Source: Zhenhengia stercoravium
GTDB taxonomy: Bacteria; Bacillota; Clostridia; Lachnospirales; Cellulosilyticaceae
Assembly (NCBI GenBank): GCA_018883975.1
Contig: JAHLFD010000001.1
Span: 1 to 20,865, forward strand
Length of the DNA stretch: 20,865 nucleotides
Direction: 5' to 3'
Below the pieces are notes generated by a model. The model saw only the letters and a list, made by a program, of their open reading frames with translations, ran no database searches and was not told the origin of the DNA. How positions within the stretch are numbered: position 1 is the stretch's first letter; each line of letters begins with the position of its first letter. Positions 1 through 8,132 of this stretch are shown piece after piece. Position numbers and translations under genes: made by a program.

Positions 1-2899
1 CATTATTTTCTAGTGTAGATAAACCAAACTCATTACGTTTCTTTGTTAATTCCTCATTGATTGTCTTAGCATTGAGGTATAGGGCTTCTCTAGGATTTTG
101 TCCATCTGTCACAACATTTTTGAATGCATAATCCACCATACGTGTTGTCATATAAGCACCCGGTACTTCTGGTACCCCTTTTGTTGCTTTAAACTGAGTT
201 TCTAACGCTTCAATTTCACTACGTGACCAAGGTAATTGTCTAAGAACCTCTACGTTTGCAGATGGATAACGTGCTGCTGGCCCCATAATCCCTTCTGTTG
301 TTGTTGCATATTGAAGTTGAGTTTCTGTATCTATCCACCATTTCATAAATTCCCAAGCTGCTTCTTTATCTTCAGCTACCTCCATCATCATAGCTTGGCT
401 TGTTGCTGTTACGAATGTATTGTTAATCTCTCCGTCTGCATTTACCTTACCTGGAATTGGACCGAATGACCAAAGACCTTTAATTTCAGCTGCGAATACT
501 TGAAGCTGTGTATATGTACTATATGGCGCAACCCCTATTGGCATTTCCCCTGTTCTAAAACGGTTTGAGAAGTCTGCTGATACTGGTAAATGATAGCTTG
601 TGAAGAATTGTGTAAGCTCTTTAAAAGCCTGCATGGCTTCTTCTTCATATAAACCAGTTTCAATACCATAATCTTTACCTTCTCCTAAGTATAAATCTCC
701 ACCTGCTTGGAATACGAGTGAAGGATATAAACCTGTTGATGGCATATAAAAATCATAGTTATTAGCTTGTAAAATAGGAATCATATCTTTAACTTCTTCC
801 CATGTTTTTGGTGGCTCAAGCCCAAGTTCTTCTAAAATATCATTTCTATAGAACATCATCATAAAGGTTTGTTGTTCTGGTAACCCATAAACACCATCTT
901 GATAAGTAATACTTTCGAAAGCACTTGGGTAATATCTACTTGCAATTTCTTCAAAGTCTTCAAATTGAGATAAATCTACTAATGCATTACGTACTGCAAA
1001 GTTCATTGCTTGTGTGTCTGGAAGACCAATTACAACATCTGGTCCTTCGCCAGCAAGTGTAGCCGGAATAATAACACTATCTGGAATAAGTTCTAACTGA
1101 ACATTAATACCTGTACGTGGTGTAAATGCTTCTTCTACAAGGTTCATCAGAACTTGTGCCTGGTCACGACCTGATCCAGCAGTAGAACCTGCTGCAGCTC
1201 CTGTACCAATCCATACTTTGATAGAACGTTCGTCTTTTCCAGCTTCGTCTGAGAATGATGTATTATCACCAAAGAATGTTGCCGCAAAACGTTTTGTTTC
1301 ATGAACAAATTTCTCAAAGAACCCTGGAATGGTTTGAATAAGCTCATCGCCTTCTTTACTTAATGTGATTGCGTCAACTTCAAGTGGCATAGAAGCAATA
1401 TCCATATTCCAAAGACCTAATGAAGAAATATTATTTTTAAGCTGTTCAATTTCTTTTACAACTTTATTAGGATCTTTCGCTAAGTTAGTAAGCTGATAAG
1501 CAAGTTTTTCTAAAATAACAACTTCTTCACCTTTTTCTCCTGTAATAGCAATGACATCTTCTAAAAGACTGCTAAGTCTTATTGCCTCTTGTTCAAAAAT
1601 TTGTTTAACTTCTGGAAGCTTTTTATCAATTTCGTAATCGATGTATTGGTCAGGTACTGTACCTGTTAATTGAATGATTTTACGATAAGTTTCATTCATA
1701 ATAAATAAACACTCTTCTACTTCTGTTGCAGCTCTATCAAATTCACCAAGTACTGTTTCAAAAGTAATCGTGTTTTTACCTTGTTCAAGTGGAATGAGGT
1801 AAGCTCCATTTTCGTCCCCAATAATGTAGTTAACAAATTCTGTTGAGTATGGGAAACCAATGCTATTTGCTTCTTTAAATGGTACTTCACCATTTACTTT
1901 AAGTCTTCTGTAAGATACACTACCTCGATTGATATTTTGTCTTGCTGTAAAGCTTAATTGATAAAGTCCTTTTTCAGGCACTTCAATCTCCCATGTTACA
2001 GCATCTCCCGGTGTCTTCCAGCTGTCACCACCAATTGTATTGAATACAATGTTGTACGCATGTGCTGGCTGAAGTCTTGGACTTGAGTAGTTTGAATTCA
2101 TAAGAATAGATCTTGATGATTTCATAACATTTGTTGTCATGCCATCTACACGCTCAGCTTGTCCAATAAGTAAATTACCACCATAAACTGGATACTCTTC
2201 TTTTAACTGTTCAATTTTTTCATCATAGCTTATAAGTTCTGGCGCTTCTTTAAAAGTAATACCTGTAACACACATAGGCTCTTTAACAGCTTCTAGTGTA
2301 AGCGTATGTGTACCCTTTGATAAATAGAATTTATAAGGTTCTGCCACTCTTTTCTGACTATCTTCAATAAATACTACTTGTTCTCCTACTTTTTCAACGG
2401 TGTTAGGTCTTACTTCATCATCTCTTCTAATTTCAATTTCGTCACTTTCATTAACCCAGCTTCTATCAAAACTTACTTGTTCCATTCCTTTAAAGAAAGT
2501 TTCACCATCAAGGTATAACTTACGTTCAACACTTGAGTTAGTTCCTTCTAATGGAATATATCCAACTTCCAAATTGTAAAATCCTGGTGTGTCTACCTCA
2601 AATTGCCATGTTACTTTTCCTTGTTCTGATGTGCTGATGCCATTTGATTCTAATGTAGCTACTGCATTATCTGAAACACTATACTGGCCAAGGTCAACTT
2701 CTACTTCTTTTTTTGCCATCTTACCTTGATAGCCATTGGCATCAAGGTAAGATTGATATGTACTTTCATAGAAGGTTTCTCTTTCAGATACGCCTATTGT
2801 ATAGATTCCTTGTTTTGAATCACTTGCATTTTTGTAGCTAAAACCAACGGCAGCTAGGGCAACCAGTGTTAGTCCAAAGCCGATAAGCTTTTTTTTCAT
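1..2899 (-). CDS. Large extracellular solute-binding protein with N-terminal beta-sandwich modules (partial, 3' end off window)
   Basis: Open from an ATG at 2899 to the left edge without a stop: 966 codons seen, C-terminus missing. A strong AGGAGG lies 7 nt before the ATG. The N-terminus (about residues 1-20) is a hydrophobic signal or anchor segment with no lipobox cysteine. About residues 65-195 and 255-400 look like two galactose-binding-like beta-sandwich modules (phrases such as TWQFEVDTPGFYNLEVGY and TWEIEVPEKGLYQLSF). About 410-545 is helix-rich. From about 555 (KVWIGTG) onward it reads as a family 1 ABC sugar-binding protein, including FYRNDILEELGLEPPKTWEE. It starts 27 nt after the upstream lipoprotein gene, so the two are probably cotranscribed. 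It likely presents a glycan to a CUT1-type importer whose permeases should lie to the left; an uncleaved anchor may hold it on the membrane. The link to sialylated glycans is inferred only from the neighbours. Confidence 0.8.
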   Translation of the reverse strand, partial: MKKKLIGFGLTLVALAAVGFSYKNASDSKQGIYTIGVSERETFYESTYQSYLDANGYQGKMAKKEVEVDLGQYSVSDNAVATLESNGISTSEQGKVTWQFEVDTPGFYNLEVGYIPLEGTNSSVERKLYLDGETFFKGMEQVSFDRSWVNESDEIEIRRDDEVRPNTVEKVGEQVVFIEDSQKRVAEPYKFYLSKGTHTLTLEAVKEPMCVTGITFKEAPELISYDEKIEQLKEEYPVYGGNLLIGQAERVDGMTTNVMKSSRSILMNSNYSSPRLQPAHAYNIVFNTIGGDSWKTPGDAVTWEIEVPEKGLYQLSFTARQNINRGSVSYRRLKVNGEVPFKEANSIGFPYSTEFVNYIIGDENGAYLIPLEQGKNTITFETVLGEFDRAATEVEECLFIMNETYRKIIQLTGTVPDQYIDYEIDKKLPEVKQIFEQEAIRLSSLLEDVIAITGEKGEEVVILEKLAYQLTNLAKDPNKVVKEIEQLKNNISSLGLWNMDIASMPLEVDAITLSKEGDELIQTIPGFFEKFVHETKRFAATFFGDNTSFSDEAGKDERSIKVWIGTGAAAGSTAGSGRDQAQVLMNLVEEAFTPRTGINVQLELIPDSVIIPATLAGEGPDVVIGLPDTQAMNFAVRNALVDLSQFEDFEEIASRYYPSAFESITYQDGVYGLPEQQTFMMMFYRNDILEELGLEPPKTWEEVKDMIPILQANNYDFYMPSTGLYPSLVFQAGGDLYLGEGKDYGIETGLYEEEAMQAFKELTQFFTSYHLPVSADFSNRFRTGEMPIGVAPYSTYTQLQVFAAEIKGLWSFGPIPGKVNADGEINNTFVTATSQAMMMEVAEDKEAAWEFMKWWIDTETQLQYATTTEGIMGPAARYPSANVEVLRQLPWSRSEIEALETQFKATKGVPEVPGAYMTTRMVDYAFKNVVTDGQNPREALYLNAKTINEELTKKRNEFGLSTLENN

Positions 2900-2926
2900 T
2901 GCCTCGCCTCCTAAAAAACAAATTTA

Positions 2927-4918
2927 TTATTCAACAACAACTTCTACTGTTTGACTTGTTTCATTTCCTGCATAGTCTGTTACTGAAAGTACTACATTAT
3001 ATGTACCAGCTGTTGTTGTATCTAATTCTGATAAATCTGCTACAACATTTGCTTTAAGGTCTAAACCATCTTTATCTGTTGCTGTTTCAACAAAATCATT
3101 ACCCCAGTTGATTGCAGCTGTGTCTTCATCTACTGCAAGTACTCTTCTATCTTCTTTAATAGTTAAAGTTGGTGCTGTTGTATTATTTGCATCATAGATT
3201 ACAACATTAATTTTTACTTTGCCTTCATTATCATTTGAATCTTTTAATGTACCAATTACACCGCCTTGGTAAATACCTGGTGTATTAAAGTCTACTGCTG
3301 ATGTATCAATTGTCATTTGACTTGCATCAAGCTCACCATCTAAGTTATCTACTACTGTGTAATTTGCACTCCATTCAATTGAAGAAGGATCTGTACCTAC
3401 TGGTAATGTATAAGATTTACCTGCTTCGATTTCTGTAAATGCTGGCGGAATATTATCTTTTGTTTCTGTTGTATTAAGAAGTTGTTCTACACTACTGATC
3501 TTATCTGTAATAAGTGCTTTCTTAGCTTCGATTGCTACATCATAACTTGGTGAACCACCGATACCATAAATAGCATCCCCTGCAATTTGCATGAAATCCC
3601 AATAAATTCCTGTCATATTAGAGAATTCATTAACTTTTGTTCTAGCAATACTTTCTTTATAGATTGCTTCCATATCTGCGCCAATTTCTGGATGATAGAT
3701 ATCAATTGTTAATTTAATTTCTGAAGATGTACCTGCTTCAAGTTCTTTTTTAAGTGCTGATTGTTCAGTCATGAACATTTCATAAGCTTGAATAGCTAGA
3801 GGAATTTTTTCTTCATCAACACCTCTTAAGATACCCCAAGTTTCTCCACCTGTACGAGCTTGGCGATAGTTAGGATCATCAAACTCCATATGATCTGGTC
3901 TTGGGAATGGAATGAAACCAATAGATTGTCCACGTTCTGCTGCTTTAGTTGCTGCCTCACCTGTACGCCAGTCTTCAATATTTGTAAATACTGACTCACC
4001 TTGATTAAATGGTGCACCTTGTGCATTGTATGGTCTATTACTTGTACCTTCTTTTAATTCACAAACTAAGAGTTTTTTATCTATAAGTCTTTGCACAAAT
4101 GCAACAGCATCTTTAGTTTCTTGTGATTCAATTGCAAGTCCTTCCTCACCGTAGATGCTACCACCTGCTGAGTGCATAGCTTGGATAAGTGTTTCTGTAT
4201 AGTCTGTTCTATATGCATCAATACGTTTTTCTGGTCTTTCTGGCGCTTGACTATTTGCATAGTGTGCTTCGATTTTTGCTAAGTAATCTTCAAATGTACT
4301 CCATGTCCATTTACCAGCTTTGTAAAGGTCTGTTGGATAGACAGTTTTCCCATTTTCTTTTAAAGCATCAACTTGTTCAATGTAATCAATATTGTAGAAC
4401 AATGGTGATAATGGATGTGTATAGTCACCTGCTACAGAAAGGAAATAATGTTTTCCATAAAGTGCTGCAGGCGCTTCTTCATTAAAATACTCTAAATAAT
4501 CATCAAGTGGTTGAAGAATATTTTGTCCTAAAATAGTTCCTTGTGAGTTTGCATAAAGGTTAACAACATCAGCAACTGGGTCCCCTGCCATAACACTTTG
4601 GAGCAATACCTCTGTTGTTTCTCCTGGGAACTGTACCCACTCAATTTTTACATTTAATTCATCTTCAACCTTTTTCATGGCTGAAAGTGCAATCTCACGA
4701 TATTCTTCGCTCATCGCATATTCGCCTGTTATAGGATCTTTGTAATCTGGATTCATAGAGTCACCAGCATGTGATCCAAAACGGATAACTACTGAATCTG
4801 ATCCATCACCTTTACCAGTTGTTTCGGTTCCGCTACCTTCTTGTCCCCCAGCACAGCCTGTAAGAATCATAGTGCATGCAAGCCCAAGAGTAAGAGCTTT
4901 TTTGAAATTCTTATTCAT
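2927..4918 (-). CDS. Lipoprotein solute-binding protein of a carbohydrate ABC transporter, with two C-terminal Ig-like domains
   Basis: Family 1 extracellular sugar-binding protein, 663 aa from the chosen ATG at 4918. An upstream in-frame ATG at 4948 is rejected: GGAG sits 8 nt before 4918 and the signal peptide begins there. Residues 1-22 form a lipoprotein signal ending in LTGC with Cys22 as the lipidation site. About residues 40-480 are the binding-protein fold (MSEEYREIALSAMKKVEDEL, VMAGDPVADVVNLYANSQG). About 490-578 and 580-663 are two Ig-like modules of the DUF5011/HYR type (GTYNVVLSVTDYAGNE near the end), unusual for a binding protein and suggesting a stalk or an extra contact with wall or glycan. 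It is the first gene of a minus-strand operon with the large binding protein downstream. Being divergent from a sialidase suggests a sialoglycan or related oligosaccharide ligand, which the sequence itself does not prove. Confidence 0.88.
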   Translation of the reverse strand: MNKNFKKALTLGLACTMILTGCAGGQEGSGTETTGKGDGSDSVVIRFGSHAGDSMNPDYKDPITGEYAMSEEYREIALSAMKKVEDELNVKIEWVQFPGETTEVLLQSVMAGDPVADVVNLYANSQGTILGQNILQPLDDYLEYFNEEAPAALYGKHYFLSVAGDYTHPLSPLFYNIDYIEQVDALKENGKTVYPTDLYKAGKWTWSTFEDYLAKIEAHYANSQAPERPEKRIDAYRTDYTETLIQAMHSAGGSIYGEEGLAIESQETKDAVAFVQRLIDKKLLVCELKEGTSNRPYNAQGAPFNQGESVFTNIEDWRTGEAATKAAERGQSIGFIPFPRPDHMEFDDPNYRQARTGGETWGILRGVDEEKIPLAIQAYEMFMTEQSALKKELEAGTSSEIKLTIDIYHPEIGADMEAIYKESIARTKVNEFSNMTGIYWDFMQIAGDAIYGIGGSPSYDVAIEAKKALITDKISSVEQLLNTTETKDNIPPAFTEIEAGKSYTLPVGTDPSSIEWSANYTVVDNLDGELDASQMTIDTSAVDFNTPGIYQGGVIGTLKDSNDNEGKVKINVVIYDANNTTAPTLTIKEDRRVLAVDEDTAAINWGNDFVETATDKDGLDLKANVVADLSELDTTTAGTYNVVLSVTDYAGNETSQTVEVVVE

Positions 4919-5067
4919 ATTAACTACTCCTTTTTTATTTTTAGCCATTCTTTTTTAGAGAATGACGTTTAAACTAGTTCAAATTTCTTGTCCATTCTAA
5001 TGAATTTCTTACTACTTACAATTACTTTCCCCTGTTGTCTTATACCTTCTGTCATAACCTAAAAAGT

Positions 5068-5098
5068 CATACATTATCCAAACTCTGAATAATGTATG
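5068..5098 (-). repeat. Inverted repeat in the leader of the binding-protein operon, attenuator-like
   Basis: Perfect 10-bp arms CATACATTAT and ATAATGTATG are separated by 11 nt. In the minus-strand transcript the hairpin is followed by ACTTTTTAGG, a weak U-tract, so it could act as a weak terminator in the leader or alternatively as a DNA operator. The stem is A/U rich, so termination would be inefficient. Confidence 0.4.
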
Positions 5099-5192
5099 TT
5101 TCCTACATCTCCAGTATTACCTTCTGCTTATAGCAGATGCATTTTGTCATCTGAAGTGTTTAAAACTACATTTTTACTATCTGTTTTATGAC

Positions 5193-5225
5193 ATATTTAA
5201 AAAGTGTTATAACTTCTTTAAATAT
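5193..5225. promoter_or_regulatory. Inverted repeat overlapping the binding-protein operon promoter (possible operator)
   Basis: Nine-bp arms ATATTTAAA / TTTAAATAT with centres about 24 bp apart surround the 8-bp palindrome GTTATAAC that contributes to the -10 box. The overlap with a 17-bp-spaced promoter suggests an operator. The binding regulator is unknown; the RpiR protein encoded nearby is one candidate. Confidence 0.4.
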
Positions 5226-5234
5226 ATGATCCAA
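5206..5234 (-). promoter_or_regulatory. Candidate sigma-A promoter of the binding-protein operon
   Basis: On the minus strand, TTGGAT (5229-5234) and TATAAC (5206-5211) are separated by 17 bp. Inferred transcription start is near 5199, giving an untranslated leader of about 280 nt before the ATG at 4918. The -10 region lies inside an inverted repeat (ATATTTAAA at 5193-5201 and TTTAAATAT at 5217-5225) flanking GTTATAAC, so a repressor bound there would block the promoter. Confidence 0.5.
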
Positions 5235-5403
5235 CAAATACTTTATGACTCCCTGTTAAATATGTACAATTCAGTTATTGTTAATAATTTACATTATTTT
5301 ACTTATGTACTTTTTTATTTAAAAGAACATTTATAGGAGTCCACCTATTTTTTAGTTAATACACTTTTTCTTTTAGTTAATTCTCTTTAATGCTCGTTGT
5401 GCA

Positions 5404-5576
5404 TTTTACTAAAAAAAGAACTTTTTTTTATTTATTTATATATAAATTAGCATATATTACATATAATTTCAAGAGATTTGTCTCATTTTTACTAAAAATG
5501 TTGTAATTTATCAATCTTTTACTAAATAATCTTAGTTGTTTATTTTAGTAAAACAAGACTTTAATTTTTACTAAAT
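5404..5576. promoter_or_regulatory. Cluster of TTTTACTAAA boxes upstream of the sialidase
   Basis: The near-palindrome TTTANTAAA occurs at 5404-5413, 5486-5498, 5517-5527, 5543-5553 (opposite orientation, TTTTAGTAAAA) and 5565-5576. Two related TTTTAGTTAAT copies lie at 5350-5360 and 5371-5381, exactly 21 bp apart. The last two boxes form an inverted pair just upstream of the sialidase -35. Even in AT-rich DNA this density of one 9-10-mer suggests a multi-site operator. Confidence 0.5.
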
Positions 5577-5589
5577 TAGGTTTTTTCTA

Positions 5590-5618
5590 TTGTGCATATT
5601 GTTATTTTAGTATATGAT
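5590..5618 (+). promoter_or_regulatory. Candidate promoter of the sialidase gene
   Basis: TTGTGC (5590-5595) and TATGAT (5613-5618) are spaced by 17 bp. Inferred start is near 5625, followed by the AAAGGAG ribosome binding site ending at 5642 and the ATG at 5652. The same -10 sequence and the same spacing are found in front of nanA. Confidence 0.5.
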
Positions 5619-5651
5619 TTACTTAATTTTCTTAGAAAGGAGCCTTATGAT

Positions 5652-7226
5652 ATGGCCTCACAAATTACATTAGACTCTACAGTTGTTTTTGAACCTTTAA
5701 AAGATTTTAATTCTAAATACTTCAGAATTCCTTTTCTCACATCAACTCCAAAAGGAGCACTTATTGCAGGTAGTGATGTACGCTATACAGACGGAAGTGA
5801 CTACAACCAAATTGATATAGGTATTGCCCGTAGTGAAGATGGTGGAAAAACTTGGATAGATAAACAAATTGTTTTCAAAAATAACGGCATCCATGAACAT
5901 TCTCGTAAAATGGATGGTTGTATTGTAGTTGACCAAGTAACAGGAAGAATCTTTTTATTTGCACTTTCTCTAGATTTACATATGCACCTAGATTCAACAG
6001 ATAATAAACATCAAAGTTTCGTTTATAAGTATTCTGATGATGATGGGCTAACATGGTCAGAAGAAATCAGCCTTAGACATTTCTATGATGATGATTGTAT
6101 CCTCTTCTTCCAAGGCCCTGGTAATGGCATTCAGCTTCAAAATGGTACACTCATTATCCCTATTCAACGTTGGGTTCCTGTCCCTCATCGTGATCGCTCT
6201 CAAGCAGGTATCATCTACTCTAAAGACCACGGTCTAACTTGGGAAAGATGTGAAACACTTATAGATACCTACACTTCCGAAAGTGCAGTTGTAGAGTACA
6301 AACCAAACGAAATTCTTATTTCTTGTCGTTCTCCACTTACTGAAGCACGTGGCTTCTATGTAACAAACGATTTAGGTGAAACTTGGACTCCACATATAAG
6401 CCATGATACATTATTAGAATTTGGTGGTTGCCAATCTGCTTTCCTTAAGATTACTGCTCCAAACCAAAAAACTTATGCACTTCATACTGCTCCACAACAG
6501 ACCCACTCTCCATGGGAACGCAACAAACTCACTCTTATGTGCAGCGATGACTATACTCACTGGAACTACGTTGCGGAAATTATACATACGCCTAATGACG
6601 GCTACACTTGTATGACCTATGATGAGAAAAAACATGAACTCTACTTACTCGGTGAGCAAAAAGGCTCTATTGTTTTCTATAACCTAACCTGCTTCCTTCC
6701 ACTTATTATGCAAAACACAAGAAGCTATGATCATCAAGCACTCAGCACCATACATCAATATCCTGTTTATTCACAAGGACATCATCATGCAATTTCTCAT
6801 CCAGATAACTGGTATAAAGTTCTAGATGTAAACATAAAAAAAGAAGGCTTCCTCCTTCTCAATCTAAATCTATTAAGCTTTAATCATAATGAACTTGTTA
6901 CACTAAAAATGAAACAATCTGACGTTGAGCAACACGATCTTGCAAATTGTCACCTTACTCATACTTCTTTAGAGCAAAGTACAGGTGGTGCTACTTTAGC
7001 ACTCGTTCCTACTGGCCAAGGTGCTGATACTTTCCATTACGAGCTTTACTATACTCAATCTAGTATAGACACATTAAGTGTCTCTGTTGTAAACTGCTTA
7101 GCAGCAAATCATAACAAGACATCCTTCAGATTAGCGACATCTTTCCAAGATCCAAATCTTGAGAAATATGTTACTGCATTACCTGAATGCAGTTCTGATT
7201 TACAACCAATACTTTTAAATCTTTAA
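5652..7226 (+). CDS. Sialidase (exo-alpha-sialidase, GH33), no signal peptide, predicted cytoplasmic
   Basis: Hydrolyses terminal sialic acids from glycans. The protein is 524 aa from ATG 5652, preceded by AAAGGAG at 9 nt; an upstream in-frame GTG at 5592 falls in the -35 box and is rejected. GH33 hallmarks are complete: YFRIP with Arg25; DVRYTDGSDYNQID with the likely acid/base Asp50; Asp boxes at about 61-68 (SEDGGKTW), 128-135 (SDDDGLTW), 190-197 (SKDHGLTW) and 238-245 (TNDLGETW), plus a degenerate one near 298-304; Glu210; Arg226 and Arg290 completing the arginine triad; and Tyr318 in GYTC as nucleophile. Residues 350-524 form a C-terminal part I cannot assign. No signal peptide, membrane segment or wall anchor is visible, so it likely cleaves imported sialylated oligosaccharides. 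It stands alone between a promoter and a terminator, and is divergent from the binding-protein operon. Confidence 0.9.
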   Translation: MASQITLDSTVVFEPLKDFNSKYFRIPFLTSTPKGALIAGSDVRYTDGSDYNQIDIGIARSEDGGKTWIDKQIVFKNNGIHEHSRKMDGCIVVDQVTGRIFLFALSLDLHMHLDSTDNKHQSFVYKYSDDDGLTWSEEISLRHFYDDDCILFFQGPGNGIQLQNGTLIIPIQRWVPVPHRDRSQAGIIYSKDHGLTWERCETLIDTYTSESAVVEYKPNEILISCRSPLTEARGFYVTNDLGETWTPHISHDTLLEFGGCQSAFLKITAPNQKTYALHTAPQQTHSPWERNKLTLMCSDDYTHWNYVAEIIHTPNDGYTCMTYDEKKHELYLLGEQKGSIVFYNLTCFLPLIMQNTRSYDHQALSTIHQYPVYSQGHHHAISHPDNWYKVLDVNIKKEGFLLLNLNLLSFNHNELVTLKMKQSDVEQHDLANCHLTHTSLEQSTGGATLALVPTGQGADTFHYELYYTQSSIDTLSVSVVNCLAANHNKTSFRLATSFQDPNLEKYVTALPECSSDLQPILLNL

Positions 7227-7228
7227 TC

Positions 7229-7268
7229 AAAAAATACTCCTGATATTCTAAATATCAGGAGTATTTTT
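7229..7268. terminator. Bidirectional intrinsic terminator, sialidase / rpiR
   Basis: Perfect stem with ATACTCCTGATATT-type arms (about 18 bp including the A/T flanks), a 3-nt loop and T-runs on both sides. It serves the convergent sialidase and rpiR genes and touches the rpiR stop codon. Confidence 0.9.
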
Positions 7269-8131
7269 TAATAAATCTTTTCGACTACCGCATCTGCAGT
7301 CTTATGCCTATTTTTAGTATTTACTTCAAATTTACTTCTATAAAAGTCCATGTACATTAAATCAATGAGGAACATTTGACTAATCTGCGAAGAGGTAGAT
7401 CCCCCTTCTAAAGGCCCTTCCTTAGAGCCACACAATATGGTTACATCTGAATAAGCTGTCAGGGGTGATTTAGCGAACTTGGTAATACAAATTACCTTTG
7501 CCCCTGATTTTTTAGCTTGCTTTGCAACATGAATGGTATCTTTTGTAGCTCCAGAATAGGAAATAACAATCGCTACATCCTGCTGCGTCATCATAGACGC
7601 TGCCATGGCCTGCATATGAGAATCCATCATACAGTGCACATTAGACGTAATTCTTAAAAACTTATTCATAGCCACCATAGCTGTAAGCATACTAGTTCCT
7701 ACTCCAAAAAAATGAATATGCTGGGCATCTTGTATGTACTGCATAGCTTTAGCAAATTCTTGGATATTAATTAAAGAATATGTTTCGTTAATAGCACTTA
7801 GATTATTTTGAAGCACTTTTTTAGCAAGTACATCAAAAGAATCTTTAACACTAACCTCTCCTAATTCTTCTAGCGTATCATTTTCTACATGCATACTTAA
7901 AGAGAGTTGCATTTTAAATTCTTGATATCCTTGCAACTTTAATCTTCTACAAAATCTAAATACACTTGTATCTCCTACTTTACAAGCATCTGCTAAATCT
8001 GATATTGACATAAATAGTACTTTTTTTGGATTCTCTAATACAAAACTTGCTACTTTTTTCTCTGCCTTAGTATAGTTAGGATAGTCTTCTCTTATTTGCC
8101 TAATCAAATCATGATCTGACACTTCTTTCAC
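7268..8131 (-). CDS. RpiR-family transcriptional regulator (HTH + SIS), likely nan regulator
   Basis: 287 aa. Residues 1-77 are the RpiR helix-turn-helix domain (NYTKAEKKVASFVLENP, ADACKVGDTSVFRFCRRL). About 120-250 are the SIS sugar-phosphate-binding domain (FFGVGTS, VISYSGATKDTI). RpiR proteins with this layout regulate sialic-acid genes in several bacteria and usually sense a phosphorylated amino sugar such as ManNAc-6-P or GlcNAc-6-P. Here it is the last gene of nanQ-nanK-rpiR, one base after the nanK stop. The start is uncertain: GTG at 8131 is the longest, but GAGGTGAAAGAA places a better-spaced site before a second GTG at 8122, which would give 284 aa. Its likely targets are the inverted repeats upstream of nanA and the sialidase, by inference. 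Confidence 0.9.
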   Translation of the reverse strand: MKEVSDHDLIRQIREDYPNYTKAEKKVASFVLENPKKVLFMSISDLADACKVGDTSVFRFCRRLKLQGYQEFKMQLSLSMHVENDTLEELGEVSVKDSFDVLAKKVLQNNLSAINETYSLINIQEFAKAMQYIQDAQHIHFFGVGTSMLTAMVAMNKFLRITSNVHCMMDSHMQAMAASMMTQQDVAIVISYSGATKDTIHVAKQAKKSGAKVICITKFAKSPLTAYSDVTILCGSKEGPLEGGSTSSQISQMFLIDLMYMDFYRSKFEVNTKNRHKTADAVVEKIY

Positions 8132-8132
8132 C

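Larger units (their letters stand above)
4919..5651. other. 733-bp divergent intergenic region, binding-protein operon / sialidase
   Basis: No credible gene. It holds a minus-strand promoter with overlapping inverted repeats, a leader of about 280 nt with several hairpins, and a plus-strand promoter preceded by repeated TTTTACTAAA boxes. Around 5411-5428 there is also an A-tract/T-tract inverted repeat (AAAAAAAG, 2-nt gap, CTTTTTTT) in very AT-rich DNA, which may simply be curved DNA. A small hairpin (4946-4951 with 4959-4964) sits just upstream of the lipoprotein gene's ribosome binding site. Confidence 0.7.

Noticed and set aside
236..469. Plus-strand 77-codon frame rich in cysteine
   Set aside because: Antisense to the continuous minus-strand binding-protein frame; no ribosome binding site and implausible composition.
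4189..4485. Plus-strand 98-codon frame
   Set aside because: Lies wholly opposite the well-supported lipoprotein binding-protein gene and encodes no recognisable motif.
5404..5576. Repeated TTTTACTAAA boxes considered as a CRISPR-like or iteron array
   Set aside because: Units are only 9-12 bp, irregularly spaced, without conserved spacers, and no cas or replication gene is nearby; an operator cluster is a better fit.
5592..5651. Upstream GTG start for the sialidase, 20 extra residues
   Set aside because: The GTG falls in the predicted -35 box and has no ribosome binding site; ATG 5652 has AAAGGAG at 9 nt. The added residues would not form a signal peptide either.
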